Source: Rhodospirillales bacterium
GTDB lineage: Bacteria; Pseudomonadota; Alphaproteobacteria; Kiloniellales; JACOMY01
Direction of reading: 5' to 3'
DNA length: 64,000 nt
Assembly: GCA_014324045.1 (NCBI GenBank)
Contig: JACOMY010000003.1
Coordinates: forward strand, 62,001 to 126,000
Below, one piece after another: positions 25,511 to 34,292 of this stretch. A program made the translations under genes and the position numbers. The notes under the pieces are model-generated. The model had not been told where the DNA came from. It was given only the letters and a program-made list of their open reading frames with translations, and made no database searches. Numbering within the stretch: position 1 is the first letter of the stretch; the number at the start of each line of letters is the position of its first letter.

Positions 25511-26182
25511 GTGCCGGACCTGGGGCCGCTCTGGGTTAGCTTGCAGCTTGCCTTCGTAACCACGCTTGTTCTGCTGCTGTTGGGCACGCCGCTGGCCTGG
25601 TGGCTGGCCTGCACCCGCTCGCGTGTAAAACCGCTGGTAGAAGCGGTCACGGCACTGCCGCTGGTACTGCCGCCGACGGTCATGGGCTTCTATCTTCTGG
25701 TCTTCATGGCGCCCAACTCCTGGCTGGGCGGCCTCTGGATCGAGGTCACCGGCGACACCTTGACCTTCTCCTTCACCGGTCTGGTGGTAGCCTCGCTCTT
25801 CTATTCCCTGCCCTTCATGGTACAGCCGCTGCAAAGCGCCTTCGAGAGCCTGGGGCGCGCACCCTTGGAAGCGGCAGCCAGTCTGCGCGCCGGTCCCTTC
25901 GATGCCTTCTGGACCGTGGCGGTGCCGCAGTCGATTCGCGGCTATCTGACCGCCAGCGTCCTCACCTTCGCCCATACCATCGGCGAGTTCGGCGTGGTGC
26001 TGATGGTGGGCGGCAACATTCCCGGCAAGACCAGAGTGATCGCCATCGATATCTACGAGCAGGTGGAAACCCTGAACTACGGGAAGGCGCATCTGCTGTC
26101 CGCCGGACTGCTCCTTTTCTCCTTCGCTGTCTTGGTCTTCGTCTACATGGTGAACCGCCGTGCCGGATTCCGCACCGGCTAA
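25511..26182 (+). CDS. modB: Molybdate ABC transporter permease
   Basis: ModB forms the membrane channel of the ModABC importer. The 223-residue protein has five hydrophobic segments and the EAA-like cytoplasmic loop SLGRAPLEAAASLRAGPFDA, then FAHTIGEFGVVLMVGGNIPG, which is characteristic of ModB. The start is a GTG. It overlaps modC by 23 bases. Confidence 0.93.
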   Translation: MPDLGPLWVSLQLAFVTTLVLLLLGTPLAWWLACTRSRVKPLVEAVTALPLVLPPTVMGFYLLVFMAPNSWLGGLWIEVTGDTLTFSFTGLVVASLFYSLPFMVQPLQSAFESLGRAPLEAAASLRAGPFDAFWTVAVPQSIRGYLTASVLTFAHTIGEFGVVLMVGGNIPGKTRVIAIDIYEQVETLNYGKAHLLSAGLLLFSFAVLVFVYMVNRRAGFRTG

Positions 26183-27290
26183 GCGTCTCGAGGTCGCCGT
26201 GCGCCTCCGCTTCGACGCCTTTTCGCTGCAAGTGACGCTCGACCGCGCGCTGACCGGAATCACGGCGCTGTTCGGTCCCAGCGGCGGCGGCAAGAGCAGC
26301 CTTTTGCGTATCCTCGCCGGCCTGGAGCGGCGCGCCGAGGGGCGGGTGGCCTTCGACGGGTCGCTCTGGTCCGACTCGAGCGAAGGCTATCACCTCGCGG
26401 CCCATCGCCGTCCGGTCGGCATGGTGTTTCAGGACGCGCGTCTCTTTGCGCATTTGAATGTCGCCGGGAACCTGCGCTTCGCCGAACGGCGTAGCCGGCA
26501 CCGCGAAATTGTCTACGGGTGGGAGGAGGTGGTTCAGGCTTTGGACCTCTCTGCCTTGCTGGGGCGGGCCGTGACCGCGCTTTCGGGTGGAGAACGGCAG
26601 CGGGTGGCGCTGGCCAGGACCCTGCTGACCCGCCCGCGGCTGCTGCTGCTGGACGAGCCTCTGTCGGCCTTGGATCTGGGGCGCAAGGCCGATATTCTGC
26701 CCTACTTGGAGGCGGTGCCGCGCCGCTTTGGCATCCCGACCCTCTACGTCAGCCACGCCTTGGACGAGGTGGCACAGATCGCCGACGAGGTCGTTGTGCT
26801 GGTGGAGGGACTGGTGAAGGCCGCGGGCCCTATCGCCCAGATCATGGAGCGCCCGAACCTGCAAGCCTACATGGGCCGCTTCGAAGCCGGCAGCCTGATC
26901 GAGGCGGTCGTTTCCGGCCAGGACACGCGCTTCAATCTCACCGAGCTGCGCGTCGGCGCTCAGATACTGGCGATGCCGATGGTGTCCTTCCTCAATCCCG
27001 GCGATCCGGTACGACTCAGGGTGCGCGCCCGCGACGTCGCACTGGCGACAGCCCAACCGTCAGGTCTCTCCATTCGCAATGCCCTAAGGGGCAAAGTCCT
27101 GGCCGTGGTTGAAGAAGAAGAGACTGCATTTGCCGAGGTTCTGCTCGATATCGGCGGCTCTCACTTGCAGGCCAGGATCACCCGGGCCTCCGTTGCCGAC
27201 CTGGGTCTAAAGCCGGGTCTCTCCGTCTTCGCCCTGATCAAGAGCACGACCTTCGACCGCCGTGCTATCGCCCGTCGGCAGATACCTTAA
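26160..27290 (+). CDS. modC: Molybdate ABC transporter ATP-binding protein
   Basis: ModC energises molybdate import. The 376-residue protein has Walker A FGPSGGGKSSLLRI near residue 40, the Q-loop GMVFQDARLFAHLNVAGNL, the signature ALSGGERQRVALARTLL, Walker B LLLLDEPLSALD and the H-loop YVSHALDEV. The C-terminal part is a molybdate-binding MOP/TOBE domain (SIRNALRGKVLAVVEEE), typical of ModC. The GTG start lies within modB. Its 3' end overlaps the convergent waaA by 26 bases. Confidence 0.95.
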   Translation: MPDSAPAKRLEVAVRLRFDAFSLQVTLDRALTGITALFGPSGGGKSSLLRILAGLERRAEGRVAFDGSLWSDSSEGYHLAAHRRPVGMVFQDARLFAHLNVAGNLRFAERRSRHREIVYGWEEVVQALDLSALLGRAVTALSGGERQRVALARTLLTRPRLLLLDEPLSALDLGRKADILPYLEAVPRRFGIPTLYVSHALDEVAQIADEVVVLVEGLVKAAGPIAQIMERPNLQAYMGRFEAGSLIEAVVSGQDTRFNLTELRVGAQILAMPMVSFLNPGDPVRLRVRARDVALATAQPSGLSIRNALRGKVLAVVEEEETAFAEVLLDIGGSHLQARITRASVADLGLKPGLSVFALIKSTTFDRRAIARRQIP

Positions 27291-28575
27291 CTGCCTTCTC
27301 CAGGATCCCATACAAAGCCGTCCAGGTGCGGTCCAAGGCTGTAGCTTGTTCGGTGCAGACCGCCAGGGCTGCGGTCGCCGCCGCGGCTGCCGCTTCGGGG
27401 TGCAGGAGATAATGCGTCACCCGGTCTGCTAGGCTCTCCGCATCCGTGACCGAGGTGAGAGCCCCGGCCGCCTCCAGGCGTTGGCTGGCCTCGGCGACAT
27501 TGTCACGGTGCGGCCCGGACAGCAGGGCTGCGGAGAGACGCGCCGGTTCCAGGGGATTGTGACCGCCAACCGGTGCCAACGAGCCGCCGACGAAGATGAT
27601 CGATGCCAAGCGATAGAAGAGGCCCAGTTCGCCCAAGGTATCGGCAAGATAGACCTCTGTCTGCCGGTCGGGCTCAGTCCCCCGGCTGCGTAGTGCCACG
27701 GTAAGGCCAAGAGCTTCGGCTGCGGCAGCGATCTCTGCGCCGCGTTCCGGGTGCCGCGGAACCAGCAGGGTCAAGAGATCCGGTAGCTGCCGCTTGATGC
27801 GCAGATGGGCTTCAAAAAGCAGGCACTCTTCGCCGGGATGGGTCGAGGCGGCCAGCCACACGGGCCGGGTACCGAGCGCCTGTCGCAGAGCTTCCAACGC
27901 AGCTTCTGCGGCGGGGAGAGGCGGGGCAGAGTCCTTCAAGTTACCGGTGGTAACGACTTTCGAGGCACCCAGAGCCTGTAAGCGCTCGGCCGAGCGTGCA
28001 CTCTCCGCGGCGACCAGCGAGAAGCCGGACAAGAGAGTTTCGGCCAAGCCCGGCCAGCGCTTCCAACTGCGATAGGAGCGACTCGACGTGCGCGCATTGA
28101 CCAGAACCCTCGGGATCCATCGCCGGTCGAGAGCCCAGATCTGGGTAGGCCAGAGTTCCGACTCGACGAAGATCGCCAGGTTGGGCTGCCAGCGATCGAG
28201 GAAAGGTCCGACCGCCTGCGGCAAATCCAGCGGCGAGAACTGATGGATGATCCTCCGCGGCAAGCGTTCGGACAGCAAACGCGCCGAGGTGACGGTGGTG
28301 CTGGTCATGAGCAGCGTCGCCTGCGGCATCTCTTCATGCAGGCGGGTGACAAGCGGCAGCACAGCCAGAGATTCGCCGACGCTCGCTGCATGCACCCAGA
28401 TCAGCGAGCCGCCGGGCCTGGCCCTATCGCTGTGTCCCCAGCGTTCGGGCAGGCGCTCGGGGATCTCCTTGCCGCGCCGCGCACGCCTGGCCAGCAGAGG
28501 CCGAATGACGGGTCCGGCAGCACGCGCCAGCAGCCGGTAGCATGCGAAAAGGAGGCGAGCAAAGAGGGGCGACAT
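27265..28575 (-). CDS. waaA: 3-deoxy-D-manno-octulosonic acid transferase
   Basis: WaaA (KdtA) attaches Kdo to lipid A precursors at the inner face of the cytoplasmic membrane. The N-terminus has a membrane anchor (LFARLLFACYRLLARAAGPV), then the Kdo-transferase motifs IWVHAASVGESLAVLPLV and FVESELWPTQIW, plus NARTSSRSYRSW. The GT-B C-terminal half has the motifs WLAASTHPGEE and GGSLAPVGGHNPLEPA. The ATG at 28575 (MSPLFARL) gives 436 residues, close to the family norm; the frame is open upstream but not conserved, and no strong RBS is seen, so the start is uncertain. Confidence 0.92.
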   Translation of the reverse strand: MSPLFARLLFACYRLLARAAGPVIRPLLARRARRGKEIPERLPERWGHSDRARPGGSLIWVHAASVGESLAVLPLVTRLHEEMPQATLLMTSTTVTSARLLSERLPRRIIHQFSPLDLPQAVGPFLDRWQPNLAIFVESELWPTQIWALDRRWIPRVLVNARTSSRSYRSWKRWPGLAETLLSGFSLVAAESARSAERLQALGASKVVTTGNLKDSAPPLPAAEAALEALRQALGTRPVWLAASTHPGEECLLFEAHLRIKRQLPDLLTLLVPRHPERGAEIAAAAEALGLTVALRSRGTEPDRQTEVYLADTLGELGLFYRLASIIFVGGSLAPVGGHNPLEPARLSAALLSGPHRDNVAEASQRLEAAGALTSVTDAESLADRVTHYLLHPEAAAAAATAALAVCTEQATALDRTWTALYGILEKAVKVSADGR

Positions 28576-28784
28576 CTGCAAGCGGCCTAGAACATTGCCG
28601 GGACTGCGGCAAGAGCGAAACAGCCTGCTCTCAAATTGCGTCGTAAGCCCCAGCCGCACTACCGGAAGCGCGTATGTCCGATAGTGGGAGTGCCGGCTCT
28701 GTCAGAAGCCAACGAGCGAGCGCTGCAGATCTGGCCCGATGTGTCGGGAATCTGCTGCGGCGGGATAAGGTTGACCCCACCTGG

Positions 28785-29380
28785 CGGCGCGCGTGCGCGG
28801 CACCCGGCCCTGTTTCTCGACCGCGACGGCCTGCCGATCGAAGAGGGCGGCTATCTCCGCGATCCCGGCAAGGCGCGGCTCCTGCCAACTGCGAACGACC
28901 TGCTCGCTCGCCCTGGTCGCAGCTGGGCGACGGTGGTGGCGACCAACCGGTCGGGTGTCGGACGCGGCTACTGATGCTGGAAAACCTTCACCGAGACGCG
29001 GGGCTAAGATTGAGCGGCTTCTGGCCAGCCAAGGGGCGAAACTGGACCCCTTGCCGGCTTGCCCCTGTTTTTACCGGACCCTGCCTCTACCGTGTCTCCG
29101 ATCGTCCCATGCGCAATCCCAATCCTGGGATGTTGTTACGAGCCGCACAGATCTTCGATCCCGACTTGACCGGCTCCTGGATTGTCGGCGGTCGAGCAAG
29201 CGATACAGACGCCGGACGATGGTCGGGTTTGAAAGAGGGCATCCCGGTGGGCGAGCGACTATGGAGCGGAACAACAGCAGGTGAGCACCGCCTTGGTACT
29301 CCAGTTGGCCAACTACCGGGTCATGCGAGCGGGCAATGCGGCCGAGGCCCGGGAGGTTCTCACGCTCTTGGGTCGATCGC
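28785..29380 (+). pseudogene. Decayed HAD-family sugar/histidinol bisphosphatase (HisB-N / GmhB type)
   Basis: The order of fragments follows one HAD-IIIA phosphatase of about 180 residues. First come HPALFLDRDGLPIEEGGYLR with the DxD motif and VVATNRSGVGRGY, then a stop at about 28972. IERLLASQGAKLDPLPACP continues in a shifted frame. RVSDRPMRNPNPGMLLRAAQ and GSWIVGGRASDTDAGRWSGL lie in another. LANYRVMRAGNAAEAREVL near 29310-29360 is in yet another. At least three frame disruptions make it non-functional. The normal enzyme would dephosphorylate heptose 1,7-bisphosphate or histidinol-phosphate; heptose is plausible beside waaA. The 125 bases before it (28660-28784) hold no clear gene. Confidence 0.8.
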
Positions 29381-30718
29381 ATTCAATAGGCGAGGCAGGG
29401 CGACCGCAAGTGCGATCCCACGCATCAGGATAAAGCCGACGAAGGCCAGCCAGAGGCCGTGGTTCCCCCAAAGCGGAACCAACAGGCTCTGCAAACCCCA
29501 AAAGCTGGCAAGGGACACCAGCATGGCATTGCGAAGGGCGGCGGTGCGCATGGCACCAATGAAGGTGCCGTCGAAAACGAAGGCCCAAACCCCTGCCAGC
29601 GGCAGCACGATCACCCAGACGAGATAGGTCTCGGCGGTGACCGCCACCTCATCGTGCTTGGTGAAGAGGTGCAGGATCTCTGCGCCGAACAAGCCATAGG
29701 TAAGGCTGAAGGGCAGGGAGAAGAGCGCGGCCATCTGCAGGGCCGCGACGATCGTTCTGGAGGCGAGCAGGCGATTGCGTACCCCCTTGGCATAGCCGAC
29801 CATGGCCTCGGCGGCGTCGGCGAAACCGTCCAGTGCAAAGGCCACCAGAGAGAAGAGCTGCTGTAGCAAATTGTTGGCGGCCAGGGTCCGGTCGCCAAAC
29901 TGAGCGGCAGTGCCGGTGAAGATACCGATGCCGAACAGCAGGGCGAAGGTGCGGACCATGAGATTTGCGTTCACCAGCACCAGCGCACGCAGTTTGCGCC
30001 CCTCCAGCAAGCCTGTTGCGCTGGGCCCGGCCGGATGCCGCTGCAAGTGCCGCCGCACCAGCAGCCAGCCCAGCCCGACCGCCAAATACTCGGCCAGCAG
30101 CGTCCCCACGGCGACACCGGCAAGGCCCCAGTCGCAGACAAGAACGAAAAGGCAACTGAAACCTGCGTTCAGGCCCTGCAGCGAAAGGGTTAGCAGCATG
30201 ACCGAGCGTGTGTCTTGCATGCCCAACAGCCAACCGTGCAGGCAGTAGAAGGTCAGGGTCGCCGGCGCCGACCAGATGCGCAGGGAGAAATAGAGCGCGG
30301 CCCCTTCGGTCACGGTTTGGCTGGCGCCGATCAGAGTTAGGGCCAACCACTCGGCAGGGTCCTGCAGCGCCCAGAGGAGGACGCCCAGAACCAAGGCAAA
30401 AAGGAGGGCGCGCCAAAGCACCGCGCGAACCTCGGTCCAATCTGCAGCGCCTCTTGCCTGCGCGGTCAGTCCGCCCGTGGCTTGGCGAAGGAAGCTGAAG
30501 CTCCAGAACAGGAAAGAGAAGATAAGCGCCCCGACTGCAACCGAACCGATCAGCGCCGGGTCTTCGAGATGACCGGAAAGCGTCGTGTCCACCATCCCCA
30601 TCAGGGGTTGGCCCAAGTTCGCCAGGATAATGGGTCCGGCCAATCGCCGCATCTGCCGGCGCACCCCGGCCGGATCTTGACCGCCAACGGGGGCCGCTTT
30701 CGAGGCTGCCGCTGTCAC
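29360..30718 (-). CDS. MATE family efflux transporter (DinF type)
   Basis: A 452-residue polytopic membrane protein with about 12 hydrophobic helices in two similar halves. The N-terminal half has LAGPIILANLGQPLMGMVDT and FLRQATGGLTAQARGA; the second half has NLLQQLFSLVAFALDGFADA and GYAKGVRNRLL, as in DinF-type MATE proteins that export drugs or organic cations using Na+ or H+ gradients. The start is a GTG. Its 3' end runs over the remnant phosphatase on the other strand. Substrate unknown. Confidence 0.9.
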   Translation of the reverse strand: MTAAASKAAPVGGQDPAGVRRQMRRLAGPIILANLGQPLMGMVDTTLSGHLEDPALIGSVAVGALIFSFLFWSFSFLRQATGGLTAQARGAADWTEVRAVLWRALLFALVLGVLLWALQDPAEWLALTLIGASQTVTEGAALYFSLRIWSAPATLTFYCLHGWLLGMQDTRSVMLLTLSLQGLNAGFSCLFVLVCDWGLAGVAVGTLLAEYLAVGLGWLLVRRHLQRHPAGPSATGLLEGRKLRALVLVNANLMVRTFALLFGIGIFTGTAAQFGDRTLAANNLLQQLFSLVAFALDGFADAAEAMVGYAKGVRNRLLASRTIVAALQMAALFSLPFSLTYGLFGAEILHLFTKHDEVAVTAETYLVWVIVLPLAGVWAFVFDGTFIGAMRTAALRNAMLVSLASFWGLQSLLVPLWGNHGLWLAFVGFILMRGIALAVALPRLLNAIDPRA

Positions 30719-30765
30719 GTGAGGCTGGAGTGTGAAGCAGAAGGGGTTTGGTCGGGCGGTGGATT

Positions 30766-31260
30766 CTAGTCGCCGGGGCGGTCATCCCTGAACAGCAAGA
30801 TCACCAGGGCAAAGACGAAAAGGGCGGCGAAACGGAAGGAGGACGACTGTGCGTTCCAGTCCTTCGACTGCCACATGGCGAACCACTCGCCGCCGATGAT
30901 CAGGAATACCACCAGATAAAGGAAGAGCCCGAGAAAGAGCCCCAGCATCGCCGTTCCCTTGACCTGCTGGAAGGCCGGCCCGCTGTCCCGTTCGCCCCAG
31001 AGCGCAACGCCGCCCAAAAGCAGTATCAGGGTGATGGCTGCCTGCCAAAAGATAATGATCCAAAGGGCGATATGGTGGAACACCTCGTTGGCGATTGCCC
31101 GTCCGCCGATCGCCGAATCCTGCGGCAGCGTATCCATCGACATCACGTGGGAAATGAACCGGAGGTTAGCTTCGAAATCGAAGACATTGCCGACCACGAT
31201 CACGGCGAACATCAGCGCCATGGCGAAAACCAGCAAGCTCTTGAGGCTGCGGATCAGCAT
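30766..31260 (-). CDS. DUF2165 small integral membrane protein
   Basis: A 164-residue protein with four hydrophobic helices: SLLVFAMALMFAVIVVGNVF, IALWIIIFWQAAITLILLLG, MLGLFLGLFLYLVVFLIIGG and FAALFVFALVILLF. The extracytoplasmic text NLRFISHVMSMDTLP and WFAMWQSKDWNAQSSSFRF matches the DUF2165 family of uncharacterised bacterial membrane proteins. It lies 47 bases upstream of the MATE gene on the same strand. No function can be assigned. Confidence 0.85.
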   Translation of the reverse strand: MLIRSLKSLLVFAMALMFAVIVVGNVFDFEANLRFISHVMSMDTLPQDSAIGGRAIANEVFHHIALWIIIFWQAAITLILLLGGVALWGERDSGPAFQQVKGTAMLGLFLGLFLYLVVFLIIGGEWFAMWQSKDWNAQSSSFRFAALFVFALVILLFRDDRPGD

Positions 31261-31341
31261 TGCGACTCTCCCCTATCGACCGCTCCGGCACGTTACCCGC
31301 ACAATAGATCAGAACTGGGTAGGAATGGGCAAGGACCGGCA

Positions 31342-32247
31342 ATGCATTATCCCTACGTGACCGCAGACGTCTTCAGCGCAAGTGTGTTCGGCGGCAATCC
31401 CCTGGCCGTGATCACCGATGCGCAGGGCCTGAGCGATGCCCAGATGCAGGCCATCGCCCGCGAATTCAACTACGCCGAAACGGCCTTTGTGCTGCCGGCG
31501 ACCCTGGAGGGTGCGGCCAAGCGGGTGCGCATCTTCACCCCGATGGCCGAGGTGCCTTTCGCCGGTCATCCCAATGTCGGCACCGCCGTGGTTCTGGCGC
31601 GCAGCGGTACCTTGGGCTCCGTCCGGCCTGGAACGCAGATCGTATTCGAAGAACTCGCCGGCCCGGTCCCCATCACGCTTCTGGGGGAGGGCGAGGAGAT
31701 CACAGGCGCCGAGTTGACCGCACCGACGATCAAGCCCCTGGGCTCGGAGATCGCACCGGCCGAAGCGGCGGTGCTACTGTCGCTTCGGGAGGAGCATATC
31801 TGCTTCGGGCGTCACCCGCCCGTAGTGGCATCGGCGGGCCTGGCGTTCCTGATGGTCGAGCTGTCGAACCTAACGGCTTTGGGATCGGCACATGTCGACG
31901 TCGGGCGGCTTGCTGCCCTGGAGCGCGCGCACGACTTCAACGGCGTGTTTCTCTACACGGCAGAGCCCTCCGAGGCCGCCCCCGATTTCCGGGCCCGGAT
32001 GTTCGCGCCCTCGCACGGAATCCCGGAGGATCCGGTGACCGGCAGCGCGAATGCGGCCTTGGGGATTCTCTTGGCATCGGCCACTGCGACCGAGACCGGG
32101 ACTTTGCGGTGGACGGTAGAGCAGGGGGTAGAAATGGGCCGTCCGGGCCGAGTCGAAATCACTGCGGTGCGCAGCAATTGGGAGGTGACGCAAATCAGGA
32201 TCGCTGGCCGTGCGGTAGAGGTCTGTCGCGGTGGGATGACGCTCTAG
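31342..32247 (+). CDS. PhzF family phenazine-biosynthesis-like isomerase/epimerase
   Basis: A 301-residue protein with the two-domain diaminopimelate-epimerase-like fold of the PhzF family. The start MHYPYVTADVFSASVFGGNP is characteristic; the catalytic Glu is in FNYAETAFVL near residue 46. GHPNVGTAVVLA and SHGIPEDPVTGSANAALGIL are the other family motifs. AAGGA lies 6 bases before the ATG. No other phenazine genes are nearby, so this is one of the many PhzF-like proteins of unknown substrate. A terminator follows 115 bases downstream. Confidence 0.9.
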   Translation: MHYPYVTADVFSASVFGGNPLAVITDAQGLSDAQMQAIAREFNYAETAFVLPATLEGAAKRVRIFTPMAEVPFAGHPNVGTAVVLARSGTLGSVRPGTQIVFEELAGPVPITLLGEGEEITGAELTAPTIKPLGSEIAPAEAAVLLSLREEHICFGRHPPVVASAGLAFLMVELSNLTALGSAHVDVGRLAALERAHDFNGVFLYTAEPSEAAPDFRARMFAPSHGIPEDPVTGSANAALGILLASATATETGTLRWTVEQGVEMGRPGRVEITAVRSNWEVTQIRIAGRAVEVCRGGMTL

Positions 32248-32360
32248 CCGGGCTTCGCCCCGACCTCATAACGGCGTAGGACGAGAATTCCCCAAGGAAA
32301 CCTTGTCCCCGGCGAAACCTTGTTTTGTAGAGACTATCGAGACTTGAAAATCGTCAGGCG

Positions 32361-32385
32361 ACAGGCCTACTGACGGCCTGTTTTT
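32361..32385 (+). terminator. Rho-independent terminator after the PhzF gene
   Basis: ACAGGCC (32361-32367) pairs perfectly with GGCCTGT (32375-32381) around a 7-base loop, followed by a run of T. This ends the phzF transcript. The remaining 230 bases up to the next gene hold no open frame of note and presumably carry its promoter and leader. Confidence 0.8.
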
Positions 32386-32619
32386 GCTAAACTCGACATA
32401 AAGAGTCGTTCCTAGCGCATATCCCCTGGACAAAGTGCGGTCAGCCTAGGCTTAGCTTTCAGGATGCAAAGCTATTCGGACTGCCTTCTTGGAGGCACGA
32501 ACAGAACCTGGGCGAAATCCATCGTCCAAGGAATAAGGAACGAACTTCGAGGGGGGAGCGACCGCGGCGCCGAACACTCCCTCGTAGTCGCTTAGAACAG
32601 GTTAGGAGGCTCTCACTTC

Positions 32620-34233
32620 ATGAGTGATCGTATCAATCGCGACCGTCATATGGCTGCGCTGACGCAAGATGCCTTGTCCGGGCGGATCTCCCGCCGCCGC
32701 TTCATGGAAGGCGCGGCTGCCGCCGGCCTCACCGTTGTGGCGGCATCCAGCTTCTGGAGTACCCAGGTGCAGGCGCAGACACCGAAAAGAGGCGGCACCT
32801 ATCGCGTCGGTTGGCATGACGGCAACACCACCGACAAGCTGGACCCGGGGACGACCGAAGGCACCTTCATGATCCAGCTGAACCACACCATGCGTAACTA
32901 TCTGACCGAGATCACGGAGACCAACGAGATCGGTCCGGATGCTTGCGAAAGCTGGTCGGCCTCCGACGACGCTTCGGTCTGGACCTTCAAGCTGCGCCCG
33001 GGCGTTGAGTTCCACAACGGCAAGTCCTTCACCGCCACGGATGCGAGGGACTCCCTGAACTACCACCGCAATCCCGACAATGCTTCGGCGGCGAAACCCT
33101 TGCTGGACGACGTCAAGGACATTCGCACCGACGGTGACCATACCCTCATTGTGGAGATGACCGGCGGCAACGCCGATCTTCCTTACATCATGTCAGACTA
33201 CCATCTGGTCATGATGCCGTCGGATGGCGAGGGCAACGTCGACAAGAACAGCGGCATCGGCACCGGGCCTTACAAGATCGACCGGTTCGAGCCCGGTGTG
33301 CGTTGCGAAATGACCCGCAATCCGAACTACTTCAAGGCGGATCGGGCTTGGTTCGACGCAGTCGATGCGCTCACTCTCAACAATAGCAACGCGCGCCAAA
33401 GTGCGGTCATGACCGATGAGGTCGATGCCATCAGCGAAGTAGACTTGAAGACGGTCAGTCTGCTGGCGCGCCGGCCCGGTATCGAGATCGACGAGGTCCC
33501 CAGCGGTGCCCACTCCACGATCGCGATGTTCTGCGACGTTGCCCCTTTCGACAACCTGGATGTTCGCCTGGCATTGAAGTATGGCATCGACCGTGACGCA
33601 ATCGTTTCCAAGATTCTACGCGGCCACGGCACTATCGGCAACGATCACCCGATCGGACCCTCCTTGCCCTATTGGGCCGATCTGGAGCAGCGCCGGTACG
33701 ATCCCGACAAGGCGAGGTTCCATCTGAAGAAAGCCGGTATGGAGAACGTTACCGTCGAGCTTTCGACTTCCGATGTCGCCGTCTTCGGGGCTGTTGACAT
33801 GGCCGTCCTCTTCTCGGAGAACGCGGAGAAGGCGGGCATCACTATCAAGGTTAACCGCGAGCCGGACGATGGCTACTGGTCCAATGTTTGGTTGGTGAAG
33901 CCCTTCGTGGTTGTCGGCTGGGGGGCCCGTCCGACTCCCGATGTGATGTTCACCCTGGCCTACAAAGCCGATGCGCCCTGGAACGAGAGTCATTGGCGGA
34001 ACCCGCGCTTCAACGAACTGCTCCTCCAAGCCAAGAGCGAGCTGGACGAGGATAGGCGCCGAGAGCAGTATCGGGAGATGCAGCAGCTCTGCCGCGATGA
34101 CGGCGGGACTATTGTACCTTTCTTCGCCAATCGCGTGATGGCCCGGCAGGATCGCCTGCAGCACGGCCCCAACATTGCCGGTAACTGGGAACTGGACGGC
34201 GCCCGCTCTGCCGAGCGTTGGTGGTTCGCCTGA
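32620..34233 (+). CDS. Peptide-type ABC transporter substrate-binding protein, Tat-exported
   Basis: A 537-residue family 5 (DppA/OppA-like) periplasmic binding protein. The N-terminus has a twin-arginine signal, SGRISRRRFMEGAAAAGLTV, with cleavage likely after QVQA. The mature part has WTFKLRPGVEFHNGKSFTA, SGIGTGPYKIDRFEPG, DVRLALKYGIDRDAIVSKI and GWGARPTPDVMFTLAY. AGGAGG lies 12 bases before the ATG. No permease or ATPase follows; the gene stands alone between two terminators. The ligand could be a peptide, opine or other amine; it is not shown by sequence. Confidence 0.9.
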   Translation: MSDRINRDRHMAALTQDALSGRISRRRFMEGAAAAGLTVVAASSFWSTQVQAQTPKRGGTYRVGWHDGNTTDKLDPGTTEGTFMIQLNHTMRNYLTEITETNEIGPDACESWSASDDASVWTFKLRPGVEFHNGKSFTATDARDSLNYHRNPDNASAAKPLLDDVKDIRTDGDHTLIVEMTGGNADLPYIMSDYHLVMMPSDGEGNVDKNSGIGTGPYKIDRFEPGVRCEMTRNPNYFKADRAWFDAVDALTLNNSNARQSAVMTDEVDAISEVDLKTVSLLARRPGIEIDEVPSGAHSTIAMFCDVAPFDNLDVRLALKYGIDRDAIVSKILRGHGTIGNDHPIGPSLPYWADLEQRRYDPDKARFHLKKAGMENVTVELSTSDVAVFGAVDMAVLFSENAEKAGITIKVNREPDDGYWSNVWLVKPFVVVGWGARPTPDVMFTLAYKADAPWNESHWRNPRFNELLLQAKSELDEDRRREQYREMQQLCRDDGGTIVPFFANRVMARQDRLQHGPNIAGNWELDGARSAERWWFA

Positions 34234-34257
34234 TAAGGGCCTCTTTCAGATCGGTGA

Positions 34258-34288
34258 GCAAGGGGGCCCGGCCGGGGCCCCTTGCTTT
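34258..34288 (+). terminator. Hairpin terminator between the binding protein gene and recG
   Basis: GCAAGGGGGCCC and GGGGCCCCTTGC form a GC-rich stem with one mismatch, followed by TTTAT. It lies right at the 3' end of the convergent recG and could serve both strands. Confidence 0.7.
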
Positions 34289-34292
34289 ATCC

